From Fen-330 sp050008465 (GTDB lineage Bacteria; Acidobacteriota; Terriglobia; Bryobacterales; Bryobacteraceae), in NCBI GenBank assembly GCA_050008465.1, contig JBEKMO010000014.1, positions 1-64,000 on the forward strand: DNA of 64,000 nt. The letters are read 5' to 3'. The position numbers and the translations under genes are program-made. The notes under the pieces are model-generated. The model was not told the origin of the DNA. It saw only the letters and a program-made list of their open reading frames with translations, and ran no database searches. Of the stretch, positions 53,123 to 64,000 are shown in pieces. Position 1 is the first letter of the stretch; each line of letters begins with the position of its first letter.

Positions 53123-54307
53123 CTATGGTTGCACGAGTAGCGCCGGCGGGTCCGCATCCGCCGAAAAGCGGACCACCACTCCCAGCTCGCGGTTGTCCTC
53201 AGCAGACGGAGGGACGGCCTTGTCCAATGCAAACTCAACCAGCGCGCGCGTGCCGGTGAGGGCGGCTGCCGGAACATCCGCCGAGTAGACCTGTTCCTCG
53301 GCGGACGCGTAGGTCCGAGGAGACAGCGACACTCCGTTTACCTCCGCCGAAAGCGTAATGGGTCCCAGCGTGTCGAGTGTGTTCGGTGGAATGTAGAACC
53401 GCAATCGGAGTTTCGCGGCCAGCTCCGGCGCGGGCGCCTTCAGCCGGACGGAAAACCGGCGCTCGGTCCAGCGGTAGCAATCGTGCTCCAGCCTATGCCA
53501 TCCGCTCAGCAACTCCATGCGGCCGTCCCCGCCGGCCGTGCTCCGCAGCAGGCAAAACGCGCGCTCGTCCCGGTCGCCGCTGACTGGGTCGGAGTCTCTC
53601 GTGCATCCAATGGTCATGAACTCGCAAAGCTGCCATCCCGACCGCTGGATGAGGCGCCGCAGTCCCTCTTCGGAGAAGATCCAGTAGTTCGTCTTGTCGT
53701 TGTTCGTCTCACCCGGGCTCAGAAGGTAGGCCAGCGGCTGGTCCTGGATTCGGATTCCCGGCCCCGGCGTGACCTGCGCGATTCGCGTGCTCAGCAGGCA
53801 ATAGCGCACCCGGCTTGCCAGGATCTCCAAAGCCTGAAACGGATTCTTGAGGTGGTAAAGAACTCCGAAGAAAAGCGCCAGGCCGAAGGTGTGGTTCGGC
53901 AACCTGAACTGGGTATCGAGGTCGACCTGATGCACCTGGATGCGGGACTGGAGCGCCTCCCGGAGCCGCGCGACGCCGCGCATCTGGTTGTAGTTCCAAT
54001 CCGGAAGATCGACCGCGTGCACCTCGCATCCCAGCGATTCGAAGTAGAACGACAGGTCCCCGTCCTGGCAGCCCAGATCCAGGATGGGCTGATCCTCCGC
54101 CAGTTCCAGAAGCAACCGATGCCGGCCCGTCAGCAGCCGGTCCAGATGGTCGAAGGCGGACAGCGTGTCGTACGGATACCATTCGAACTGCGCGGTTCCG
54201 ATCTGTGCCTTGGTTCTCAGAAGGAGCGTACGGAACTTCGCGGCCCGCTTCCTGAGCTCGGTGATATCGGCGTGTTTTGAAACGTCCTGGCGACTGGAGG
54301 TTGGCAT
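53123..54307 (-). CDS. SAM methyltransferase with C-terminal beta domain
   Basis: Class I methyltransferase (394 aa). The SAM motif I is LDLGCQDGDLSF (near 75), followed by VDLPDWNYN and FFGVLYHLKNP. The order resembles CmoB/DUF1698-like tRNA or small-molecule methyltransferases. Residues about 260-394 form a separate beta-sandwich-like region (RLRFYIPPNTL and GTRALVEFALD). The substrate is unknown; a sugar or polyketide-like acceptor is as likely as tRNA. It lies directly upstream of typA. Confidence 0.8.
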   Translation of the reverse strand: MPTSSRQDVSKHADITELRKRAAKFRTLLLRTKAQIGTAQFEWYPYDTLSAFDHLDRLLTGRHRLLLELAEDQPILDLGCQDGDLSFYFESLGCEVHAVDLPDWNYNQMRGVARLREALQSRIQVHQVDLDTQFRLPNHTFGLALFFGVLYHLKNPFQALEILASRVRYCLLSTRIAQVTPGPGIRIQDQPLAYLLSPGETNNDKTNYWIFSEEGLRRLIQRSGWQLCEFMTIGCTRDSDPVSGDRDERAFCLLRSTAGGDGRMELLSGWHRLEHDCYRWTERRFSVRLKAPAPELAAKLRLRFYIPPNTLDTLGPITLSAEVNGVSLSPRTYASAEEQVYSADVPAAALTGTRALVEFALDKAVPPSAEDNRELGVVVRFSADADPPALLVQP

Positions 54308-54413
54308 CTACCCAAGACTTTCATACCACACCCGGCCCAAGGTTGTCGGCGGGCCTCAGCCGCTCAGTACGCCTGCCATGGTATTCCTAAGGAGTGCAGT
54401 TGGGAGGCCAAGC

Positions 54414-57173
<2,760 letters not shown>

Positions 57174-57180
57174 CCAAGCC

Positions 57181-58125
57181 TCAACCCTTGGTGTCGCTCA
57201 AAATGCGGCGGACGATCTCGGTGTTCTCTTTCACCTGATCGCTGAATCGGGGATAGAAGCCGATGATGATGGCGTCGGTCGGCTTGATGTTCGCCAGAGC
57301 GAAGCGGATGGACTTCTCGATAGCTTCGTGCGAATTGACGGTGCGGCCGGCGCCGAACACCTTGAAGGCCAGGCACGGCTTCTTGGTTGCGCGAATCGTC
57401 TTGCACATCCGCTCGGGATCCTTCTCCATGTAGATTTCGCCGACGGGCGCCTCACCGAAGGCCCGGCGCGCCTCATCGGGGGTGCGGGTGACGAAGTACA
57501 GGCAGGTCTGGTAATAATCGACGTCCCAGTTCTCGCTTTCGGCGGTCTCGACGACCGCGGGGTTGTGCGTGGAGAGGCCTACCATCACACCGGTGTCGCG
57601 GACCGCTTTGAGGAACTCCTTGATCTTGTGCTTCTCGCCGGCACGGAAGCGCTCGTCGGTGCGGTTGCCGTGATGGCCGATGCCGAGCGGCTGCATCTTC
57701 TTCACCACTTCGGGCATTTGGGAGAGGTCCTTCATGAGCGCGAAGTCGGCCAGCAGCACGAGATTCATCTTGCCGCCTTCCTGCCGGTAGCGCAGGTAGT
57801 CGGCGAGCGGCTGGTCGTTATAGTGGCACTGCCAGGTGCCGATTCCTTCGCGCTCGGCGCTCTTGAGCACCTCGACCTTGCGTTCCTGGGTGTACCACTC
57901 GCGCATGTCGGCATCGAAGATGCGATTGAAGTGCGAGTAGCCGTAGAAGGGGTTCGACCCGATGATCAGCCGCGTGATGTCGGCTTTGCCGAACTTGACC
58001 GTTGGCAGCAGGGCCGCGGTTGTTTCCCCGGCCGGCGCACCGCTCGCAACCGTCAGGGCTCCGCCCAGGCCTGCCGCCGACTTCAGAAAGCCCCGGCGCG
58101 AACCGGATCTCGCATCTTCGTGCAT
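57181..58125 (-). CDS. Tat-exported aldo/keto-reductase-like protein
   Basis: A 314-aa protein with a twin-arginine signal (GSRRGFLKSAAGLGGALTV, about 8-26), followed by a TIM-barrel-like domain of the aldo/keto reductase type, with LIIGSNPFYGYSHF and WQCHYNDQPLADYLRY. The catalytic tetrad of canonical aldo/keto reductases is not clearly conserved, so the activity is uncertain. Export through Tat implies a folded, possibly cofactor-containing periplasmic protein. It is convergent with the M16 gene (7 bp gap). Confidence 0.75.
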   Translation of the reverse strand: MHEDARSGSRRGFLKSAAGLGGALTVASGAPAGETTAALLPTVKFGKADITRLIIGSNPFYGYSHFNRIFDADMREWYTQERKVEVLKSAEREGIGTWQCHYNDQPLADYLRYRQEGGKMNLVLLADFALMKDLSQMPEVVKKMQPLGIGHHGNRTDERFRAGEKHKIKEFLKAVRDTGVMVGLSTHNPAVVETAESENWDVDYYQTCLYFVTRTPDEARRAFGEAPVGEIYMEKDPERMCKTIRATKKPCLAFKVFGAGRTVNSHEAIEKSIRFALANIKPTDAIIIGFYPRFSDQVKENTEIVRRILSDTKG

Positions 58126-58152
58126 GGCAACTCCTTCGATTGAATTGTAGGC

Positions 58153-59643
58153 CTACGCCGTCCGCCGTGCGACCACCACGGTGATGTCATCGGTGGCGAG
58201 TTGTCCGGCCGTCCATGTGGCGACGGCCTCGTGCACCGCCTTGACGATCGCCGCCGCGGGCTCGCCGCGCTTCTCGACGACGACTTCCTTCACCCGCTCG
58301 TCGAACTCCTCTCCCGCGGGATTGAACGCCTCGGTGACGCCGTCGCTGTACAGCAGCAGAACGTCGCCCGGCGCCATCCTTGCGCGCTCTTCCTGATATC
58401 GAGCAGCCGCAAGGATGCCCAGCGGCGGGCCTCCGCCCTCCAGCAGCGCAATCTCTCCGTTCGGCCGGACCATGAACGGCGGGTTGTGCCCGGCGTTCGA
58501 GTAGGCCAGTTCCCCGCTACGCGGGTCAAGGACGGCGAAGAACAGCGTCACGAAACGGTTGGGCGGGCAGGCGCCCGCTATGCCGCGGTTCAGGCGGCCC
58601 AGCATCTCGGCCGTGTCGCCTGGGGTGTCGGCCAGCGCCTGCACTTTGGCCTGGAGGCTGGCCATCACCAGAGCGGCCGGCATGCCTTTGCCCGCTACGT
58701 CCGCGATCACGATGCCGATGCGGCCGTCCGGGTAAGCCAGGAAATCGTAGTAGTCGCCGCCCACGGTGCGGCAGGCGGCGTTGTATCCCGCCAGGTCCAG
58801 CCCGGCGACGGCCGGCGCCTCCGCGGGCAGAAGCTGGCGCTGGATCTCGGCGGCCTGCTCCAGTTCCGCGGCCATCGCTCTTTCCGCCTGCTCGGCTTCC
58901 GCCAGCCGCTCCCGCGCCATGCGCAGGCCGTCCACGTTGGGAGGGTTCGGGTCCTCGCTCGGGAGTTCGCGCTCGAACCGGTAGCCGATGTCCCGCACCG
59001 TCTGGATATAGATCGGATTGTGCGGGTCGGGCTCGATCTTCGCGCGCAGGGTGGTGACGCAACGGTCCACGCTGCGCCCGGTCACGATGATCGAGCTTCC
59101 CCAGACCGCGTTCAGGATCTCGTCGCGGGTCAGGGCGCGGCCCTGCCGCATCGCGAAATGCGCCAGCAGCCGGAACTCCTTGGCGGTCAAAGGGACCTCG
59201 CGGCCGCCCCGGAACAACTTGTGAGCCGCCAGGTCCAACTCGAATTCGCCGAACCGGAATACCTCGTCCTGCTTGGGCTGCGTGCGGCGGACCAGCGCGT
59301 TGGCCCGGGCCAGCAGCTCGCGAATGCGGAAGGGTTTGACCACGTAGTCGTCGGCGCCCAGGTTGAGTCCCAGAATGACATCCTCCTCCTGCCCTTTTGC
59401 GGTCAGCATCAGGATGGGGACCTCGGAACCCTGCTCGCGAACCGCGCGGCAGATCTCGTAGCCATTCACCTTGGGGAGCATGATGTCCAGCACGATCAGG
59501 TCGGGCGCGCCCTCCAGCGCCAATTGCAGCCCTCTCTCGCCGTCCGCCGCGGTCTCGACAAGGTATCCCTTGGAGGAGAAGTTATCCTTGAGTCCCCGCA
59601 GCAGGGCCGGATCGTCTTCGATGATCAGAACGCGGCTCTTCAT
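58153..59643 (-). CDS. Response regulator fused to PP2C (SpoIIE-type) phosphatase
   Basis: A 496-aa protein with a receiver domain (phospho-acceptor D53, K103), an OmpR-type winged helix (about 125-222; LTAKEFRLLAHF), a Glu/Ala-rich coiled-coil linker (about 232-268) and a SpoIIE-like PP2C domain (about 280-496; GGDYYDF, ADVAGKGMPAAL, YSDGVTEAF, DDITVV). One chain can thus be phosphorylated, bind DNA and dephosphorylate a partner, commonly an anti-anti-sigma factor. The ATG overlaps the stop of the sensor kinase (ATGA), so the kinase is its probable partner. Confidence 0.92.
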   Translation of the reverse strand: MKSRVLIIEDDPALLRGLKDNFSSKGYLVETAADGERGLQLALEGAPDLIVLDIMLPKVNGYEICRAVREQGSEVPILMLTAKGQEEDVILGLNLGADDYVVKPFRIRELLARANALVRRTQPKQDEVFRFGEFELDLAAHKLFRGGREVPLTAKEFRLLAHFAMRQGRALTRDEILNAVWGSSIIVTGRSVDRCVTTLRAKIEPDPHNPIYIQTVRDIGYRFERELPSEDPNPPNVDGLRMARERLAEAEQAERAMAAELEQAAEIQRQLLPAEAPAVAGLDLAGYNAACRTVGGDYYDFLAYPDGRIGIVIADVAGKGMPAALVMASLQAKVQALADTPGDTAEMLGRLNRGIAGACPPNRFVTLFFAVLDPRSGELAYSNAGHNPPFMVRPNGEIALLEGGGPPLGILAAARYQEERARMAPGDVLLLYSDGVTEAFNPAGEEFDERVKEVVVEKRGEPAAAIVKAVHEAVATWTAGQLATDDITVVVARRTA

Positions 59644-61541
59644 GATCCGTCCACGGGAATCTCTACCTTGAATGTACTTCCGCTTCCCAGTTTGCTCTTG
59701 ACGCTGATCGATCCGCCGTGCGCTTTCACGATGAACTCGACGATGCTGAGTCCGAGGCCGCAGCCTCCCGTGGCTCGCGACAACCGCTGGTCGGCCTGGT
59801 AGAACTTCCGGAAGATCTTCTTGGACTCCCGCGGGGAGAGGCCGATCCCGTGGTCCTCCACCTCGAAACACAGGTGCTTGTTTACGGCGTAGGCCCGCAC
59901 CGCGATCCGCTTCTCGCCGGGCGAGTACTTGTACGCGTTGTCGAGCAGATTCAAGAGTACCGTCACCAGCGCTCCGGCATCCGCTCGCAGGCGCGGAAGC
60001 CCGGGTTCCACCTTCACATCCAGAAGGCAGTCGGGCGGGTGGAACCGTTCGCCGGCTGCCTCCACCGCCCCGGCCACGATTTCGGTGGCGTTCGTTTCGG
60101 CCAGCTCCAGCGAATACTTGTTGCGCTCCATGCGCGAGAAGGTCAGGAAGTTCTCGATCAGCCGGCTCAGCCGGGCGTTCTCTCGCGCGATCAACTCCAG
60201 GTATTCGCGGGTCTTCACCAGATCCAGCGAGCCTTCCTCCAGCAGCGTATCCACCAGCACGCGCATCGACGCGAGCGGCGTTTTCAGCTCATGGGAGACC
60301 GAAGCCACCAGGTCCGTCTTCAGCCGCGCCAGCCGCATCTGCCGCTGGAGCAGTCGTGCGGCGACCAGCGCCGCAATCGCCATCACCGCGATCACCAGGA
60401 ACCCGGTCCACAGATAGAGGCTTCTCTGAGGCTGTCCGAAGGACGCGGTGTCCGCGGGCAGAAGCGTGACCTGCCACCCGGGCAGACGCATTCCCAGGGG
60501 ACTCGAACTCCCCTCGGGAGCCCGCGCTCCGGGCTGAGAGATGACCAGCCGCTGGTCCGAGATCAACTGGCGCATACGGCCGAGCACGGTATCCGTGCCG
60601 AGCAGGGCCAGGACCCGCCCGTTGGCCGATCCCAGTTTCCAGATCCCCTCGAGAGCCGTCTCGCGCAGCGCGGCCTCAACTACCGGAGCCGGTTCCCTCT
60701 CCAGGTACCGCGCCGCCAACTGCTCCGCTTCGAAGGTCGGGAGTTCCGCCAGATCGCTAGGGAGTTTCAGAGCCCGCATCTCTCGCATCAGGAACAGCCG
60801 CTGGCTCCCCGAAAGCGGCGTGTTCTCGTAATCCAGGACCAAGGCCCTCAACCGGCGCGCCAGCGGCAGGAAGCGCCGGTCCTCGGGTTTCTTCATGAAC
60901 TGTAACGCCATCAGGGTGGCATCGGCGGAGATCAGACGGCCTTGGAGGTCCGTTGCGCGGTCATAGTCGGAGCGCGCCACCAACTCAATCGCGGCCTCCT
61001 TGTTTCCGGTCCGAACCAGGCACCGGCCCTGCGCCTGCAAGGCCCGCGCGCGCAGGAAGGGATCCGGCGCCGACCGGGCGATTGCGGCGTAGGCCTCCGC
61101 GGCGGCCCCCGGCGAACTCTCCTCCACCCGCACGGCCAGTGACCACTCGGCCCGCGCGAGCGCGGGGTCTTTCATGGGCGCCGCCGGCGGAGCGGGATAG
61201 GACAACCTCTTCTTCTCATCGAAGCAGACTACGGAATCGGCCAGGCCGGCGCCAATACACCGCGCGAACAGGGCCCCGCCGCTCGACTCGCGCGCCTGCT
61301 GGTCCAGCGCCGCCACGCTCCGTTCCCAGTTGCCCTCCAGCCGCTCGCGAATCGAGACCACCTGGCTGCGATCGGCCTCGGCCAGCTTCTGGGCCACCGC
61401 CTGGCGCTGGTTGCTCATGGCTTCGTTCATGAACCACAACAGGCACGCCGTCGGGATCAGGACGGCCAGCAGCAACAGCAGCAACACGGGCCACAACTCG
61501 CGGTTGTAGCCCGTTGCTCCGCTCAATCGGACCTGTTTCAC
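59640..61541 (-). CDS. Membrane sensor histidine kinase
   Basis: A 633-aa kinase with TM1 (about 17-37), a large extracytoplasmic domain (about 40-375) rich in Ala and Arg with TPR-like helices (AAAEAYAAIARSAPD), TM2 (about 376-398), HisKA with the phospho-His in SVSHELKTP (H417) and HATPase motifs NAYKYSPG and DHGIGLS. It lacks a HAMP domain. It starts 7 nt after the TPR gene stop and overlaps the response-regulator gene. Confidence 0.93.
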   Translation of the reverse strand: MKQVRLSGATGYNRELWPVLLLLLLAVLIPTACLLWFMNEAMSNQRQAVAQKLAEADRSQVVSIRERLEGNWERSVAALDQQARESSGGALFARCIGAGLADSVVCFDEKKRLSYPAPPAAPMKDPALARAEWSLAVRVEESSPGAAAEAYAAIARSAPDPFLRARALQAQGRCLVRTGNKEAAIELVARSDYDRATDLQGRLISADATLMALQFMKKPEDRRFLPLARRLRALVLDYENTPLSGSQRLFLMREMRALKLPSDLAELPTFEAEQLAARYLEREPAPVVEAALRETALEGIWKLGSANGRVLALLGTDTVLGRMRQLISDQRLVISQPGARAPEGSSSPLGMRLPGWQVTLLPADTASFGQPQRSLYLWTGFLVIAVMAIAALVAARLLQRQMRLARLKTDLVASVSHELKTPLASMRVLVDTLLEEGSLDLVKTREYLELIARENARLSRLIENFLTFSRMERNKYSLELAETNATEIVAGAVEAAGERFHPPDCLLDVKVEPGLPRLRADAGALVTVLLNLLDNAYKYSPGEKRIAVRAYAVNKHLCFEVEDHGIGLSPRESKKIFRKFYQADQRLSRATGGCGLGLSIVEFIVKAHGGSISVKSKLGSGSTFKVEIPVDGS

Positions 61542-61548
61542 TGGCTGG

Positions 61549-62994
61549 TCACCGCAATTTTAGGCTCTCCAGAATCGGATCGAACCGCTTCTGGAACTTC
61601 TCGAGTTCACCCGGCTCGAGCCGGGCCTGAATTCGGGCGCTTAGCGATTCACTCTGCACCCAGGTCACATACTCTACTTGCTTGTGGTCCTTGACCACAG
61701 GATCGACAAGATCGGCGACGTAGCTGAGAGCCGAGCGCCCCCCAATCTGCCGGCTCTGCCAGCTTCCCTCCCTGACCTTGTAATCCTTCACCGACTCCGC
61801 CTGATTCCCGGCGAATTCCTCCGCCTGCGGTCTCAGCCCGCGCTCGATGGCGTCCTTCTGCGTCTGCTTCTTCTCCACACGAAGAGTGCAACTGGCAGTT
61901 GCTTGAGGATCGAGCAGAAGCACCGTGACGGGACCTCCGGGCTTGGATATGCCGGCGCCTTCGACCTTCATGGACAGCCAGTCCCCAGGGGCGGCAACCG
62001 AGAAGCCCATCCCGTCATCCCGGAACGTCCGCTGAGGACCGGGGTCGCCCGTCCTCGCGCGGCTCAACTCCGCCACCACTACACCGCTCGATTCCAGCTT
62101 CACGAGATAACGCGGGCCGTCCGTCGAAATCCAGAAGGTCTGGTTCAGCGCGTTCAATTGGATCTTGTAGCACCGGAACTTGCCAGCGGGCACTTCGACA
62201 TCCTCCGTCGCGACGACTTCAAAGCCGGCCTTAACCACCAGACCGGTTGGCGAGAGAATTGGCACGGTGACTTTGAACCCGGGCGCCAACGGCATTCGTC
62301 GCAGCAGGTAGAGCCACTCGTTGTTGTCATAGGTGGAGGCTTCCAGATCGATCGTGCGAGGGTTGTCCTGGCCCTTGGTCCAGATTCGCGCCTGCCGCCC
62401 CTGGTATTCCAGGCGAAACTGGCCCAACAGGTACTCGATCGAGGAGGAGACTGGCTTAAGGCTCTCTCGATCCATCGTGACTCGGCAGAGCTGTTGCATT
62501 CCCATGGTGTAGGTCCGGCTCTGGGCCAGCCAGCGATGCGCGGGATCTCCCGGCGCCGCATCGATCGAGAACACTATCGCGCCCGCCGTCATGCCTCCCG
62601 CCAGCTTTATGTTCAGCTCCAGCACTTCGCCGTCCGTCCAGGGCGCCGGAAGCAGCTTCAGCCCCCCAGGCACGTGTTCCCGCGCCTTCTCTACCAGGTC
62701 TTTCTGCTCGGCATAGTTGTCGATGACCGCCTGGAACGCCTTGGCGGCCTCGGCCGTCTCGCCTTTGGCCAGCAGGCAGACCCCCAGCCGGTACTGCGCC
62801 TGGGCCGCGTAGCCCCGATTCTCCTTGGCCGTCGCCAGGAGCTGTCTGTAAATCTTCACCGCGCCGTCCAGATCCCCCAGGGTTTCCTGGGTGTAGATGC
62901 CTTTCTGGAGCAGCTCGGAAACGGTTTGCGCAGCGGCGGGTGATCCGGCGCTCAACGCCGCCATAAGCGCAACAGCAAGTACTGCCTTCTTCAT
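61549..62994 (-). CDS. Exported TPR protein, DUF3108-like middle
   Basis: A 481-aa exported protein. Signal peptide (about 1-22), then TPR-like helices (about 35-105; LDGAVKIYRQLLATAKEN), a middle region with LNIKLAGGMTAGAIVFSID resembling DUF3108, and a C-terminal part with a DUF1795/PsbP-like pattern (FRDDGMGFSVAAPGDW). First gene of the operon with the sensor kinase and the regulator-phosphatase. It could be the periplasmic ligand-binding partner of the kinase (inference). Confidence 0.8.
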   Translation of the reverse strand: MKKAVLAVALMAALSAGSPAAAQTVSELLQKGIYTQETLGDLDGAVKIYRQLLATAKENRGYAAQAQYRLGVCLLAKGETAEAAKAFQAVIDNYAEQKDLVEKAREHVPGGLKLLPAPWTDGEVLELNIKLAGGMTAGAIVFSIDAAPGDPAHRWLAQSRTYTMGMQQLCRVTMDRESLKPVSSSIEYLLGQFRLEYQGRQARIWTKGQDNPRTIDLEASTYDNNEWLYLLRRMPLAPGFKVTVPILSPTGLVVKAGFEVVATEDVEVPAGKFRCYKIQLNALNQTFWISTDGPRYLVKLESSGVVVAELSRARTGDPGPQRTFRDDGMGFSVAAPGDWLSMKVEGAGISKPGGPVTVLLLDPQATASCTLRVEKKQTQKDAIERGLRPQAEEFAGNQAESVKDYKVREGSWQSRQIGGRSALSYVADLVDPVVKDHKQVEYVTWVQSESLSARIQARLEPGELEKFQKRFDPILESLKLR

Positions 62995-63143
62995 CTCGTC
63001 TTCCTCTCTGAGAAGACTCTACAGACCCGATGTTACCCAATTGTAACCGCCAGGTCCTTTTTCAGCACCGGCCCAGCGGTCCCCCTCTTTTTTGCTGGAA
63101 CTCCGGCTTGACTTCGGCGTCCAATGGAGTAGGAGGACCGGAT

Positions 63144-63353
63144 ATGAGCAACACGGCGAATCGATTGAAGCTCTACGAGGCGATTCTGGCCCTCATCGAG
63201 CAGATGCGCGCGGAGACCGGTGACGAGTCTCTGGGCGCCTCCATCGAGCGTGTCGTTGTCGACACCCAGTTCCGCGAACTCGAACGCGAGATCCTCGAGG
63301 ACCCCGGCCCGATCGAGCCCTGGCTCATCCGCCGTCGCCGCGGCGAGGCCTAG
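63144..63353 (+). CDS. Small helical protein, unknown
   Basis: A 69-aa protein with a strong AGGAGG ribosome binding site 7 nt before the ATG. Helical, with IEQMRAETGDESLG and a basic C-terminus (WLIRRRRGEA). No family recognised and no membrane segment. It is convergent with the SGNH hydrolase gene and stands alone. Confidence 0.7.
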   Translation: MSNTANRLKLYEAILALIEQMRAETGDESLGASIERVVVDTQFRELEREILEDPGPIEPWLIRRRRGEA

Positions 63354-63362
63354 CGTAGCGCG

Positions 63363-64000
63363 CTACCGCAGCGCCTTCTGAATCGCTGCTTCGGCTATCG
63401 GCGCCATCAGCTCGTAACCTTTGGTGTTCGGATGCAGCCCGTCCTCCGAATAGCCTTCTCGCAGCATGCCCTTGTCGTCCACCAGTGCCCCGTAGTAGTC
63501 CGCATAGACCGCGTGTGCTTTGGCGGCATATTCGCGCAACCACGCGTTTAGCTTCAGAATGTCCGCCGGCGGGCGGTGCTCGGTCTGCTTGCGCGCGGTG
63601 TAGTCGCTGACCGGCGCCACGGAGCACAGGATCACCTTGATGCCGTGTACCTGCGCAAGCTCCGTAATCGCCTGGATGTTCTCCCCGACCATCGCCGGCG
63701 TTTGCGGCCCGGTGTTTCGCGAAATGTCGTTCGTCCCGGCGAGAACGATGAGCGCGGCGGGCCTTAGATCGATCACATCGGGGAAAACGCGCACCAGCAT
63801 CTGCGAGGTTGTCTGCCCGCCAATGCCGCGATTCACGTACGGCTTGTCCGGGAAGTACTGCGCCAGTTTCCAGCCGTCGGTGATGGAATCCCCGAGAAAC
63901 ACCACGCGCCGCGGGTCCGGTGACAGCGCCTTCAGCCGTTCGTTGTCCGCGTGATATCGGCCGAGCTGATTCCAGTCCTGAAGTTGATCGGCGAGACTCT
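63363..64000 (-). CDS. SGNH/GDSL-type hydrolase, 5' end cut by window
   Basis: Lipase/esterase of the SGNH family. Block I GDSITDGW (with the nucleophile Ser), the glycine in GGQTTSQ, the Asn in LAGTNDIS and the final Asp-x-x-His in EDGLHPN are all present. The frame is open to the window edge (QDWNQLGRYHADNERLKAL upstream of the first block), so the N-terminus, probably with a signal peptide, lies beyond 64000. Acts on ester bonds of lipids, sugars or peptidoglycan; unknown here. Confidence 0.9.
   Translation of the reverse strand, partial: SLADQLQDWNQLGRYHADNERLKALSPDPRRVVFLGDSITDGWKLAQYFPDKPYVNRGIGGQTTSQMLVRVFPDVIDLRPAALIVLAGTNDISRNTGPQTPAMVGENIQAITELAQVHGIKVILCSVAPVSDYTARKQTEHRPPADILKLNAWLREYAAKAHAVYADYYGALVDDKGMLREGYSEDGLHPNTKGYELMAPIAEAAIQKALR

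Noticed and set aside
54165..54413. N-terminal extension of the large M16 peptidase
   Set aside because: It crosses the start of the divergent methyltransferase; ATG 54414 has GGGAGG and a signal peptide.

Overview
The window is GC-rich chromosomal DNA from a Gram-negative bacterium. The gene content points to an Acidobacteriota member of the Solibacter/Bryobacterales type. It combines an LpxL-like acyltransferase, apolipoprotein N-acyltransferase, several M16 peptidases, FtsX/MacB-like permeases, a cytosolic Ser/Thr kinase with an FHA domain, PEP-CTERM-type protein tails and an EpsB-type sugar transferase, SpoIIE-type phosphatase signalling and many short palindromic intergenic repeats. The taxonomic call is inference from family composition; no rRNA or tRNA gene was found.

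Layout. 0-8 kb: envelope acyltransferase, two alpha/beta hydrolases, a frameshifted erythromycin-esterase-like gene, Lnt and a B12-binding radical SAM enzyme. 8-10.7 kb: a minus-strand NfeD/slipin/SPOR membrane operon. 10.7-15.2 kb: a glycosyltransferase neighbourhood, with two convergent GT4 enzymes and a three-gene unit of membrane protein, Cys-rich small protein and MurG-like transferase. 15.2-19.7 kb: a Spy/CpxP-like protein, two MacB-like permeases without their ATPase, and an MFS carrier. 19.7-21.9 kb: a small basic protein followed by a PduS-like flavo/FeS protein and a PduT-like bacterial microcompartment shell protein. 22-31 kb: an M16 peptidase pair, a kinase-FHA protein, an OPT transporter and a frameshifted polyprenyl glycosylphosphotransferase. 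31-36 kb: the housekeeping operon rplM-rpsI-rpsB-tsf-pyrH-frr ending in a HisC-like aminotransferase with a possible Tat leader. 36-39 kb: a hybrid histidine kinase and a DUF1015 protein. 39.3-42.3 kb: three TadE/TadG-like genes, divergent from an ECF sigma/anti-sigma/membrane-protein unit (42.6-44.5 kb). 44.5-48.7 kb: a decayed accessory zone with a TPR pseudogene, IS1380 and probable IS110 fragments, PEP-CTERM remnants and one intact B12-radical SAM gene. 48.7-54.3 kb: a DUF465 protein, a glycosyltransferase-acetyltransferase fusion, typA and a methyltransferase. 54.4-64 kb: a two-domain M16 peptidase, a Tat-exported aldo/keto-reductase-like protein, a TPR protein/sensor kinase/response-regulator-phosphatase operon, a 69-aa protein and a truncated SGNH hydrolase.

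The most unusual items are the isolated PduS/PduT-like redox pair, the response regulator carrying both a winged-helix and a PP2C phosphatase, the glycosyltransferase with a RimI-like acetyltransferase tail, and a palindromic repeat family whose copies sit on the stop codons of minus-strand genes. Several genes carry simple lesions: one-base shifts at about 2755 and 29430, an amber codon at 44664, and a missing conventional start for the aminotransferase. These are either real decay or assembly errors and need read-level checking.
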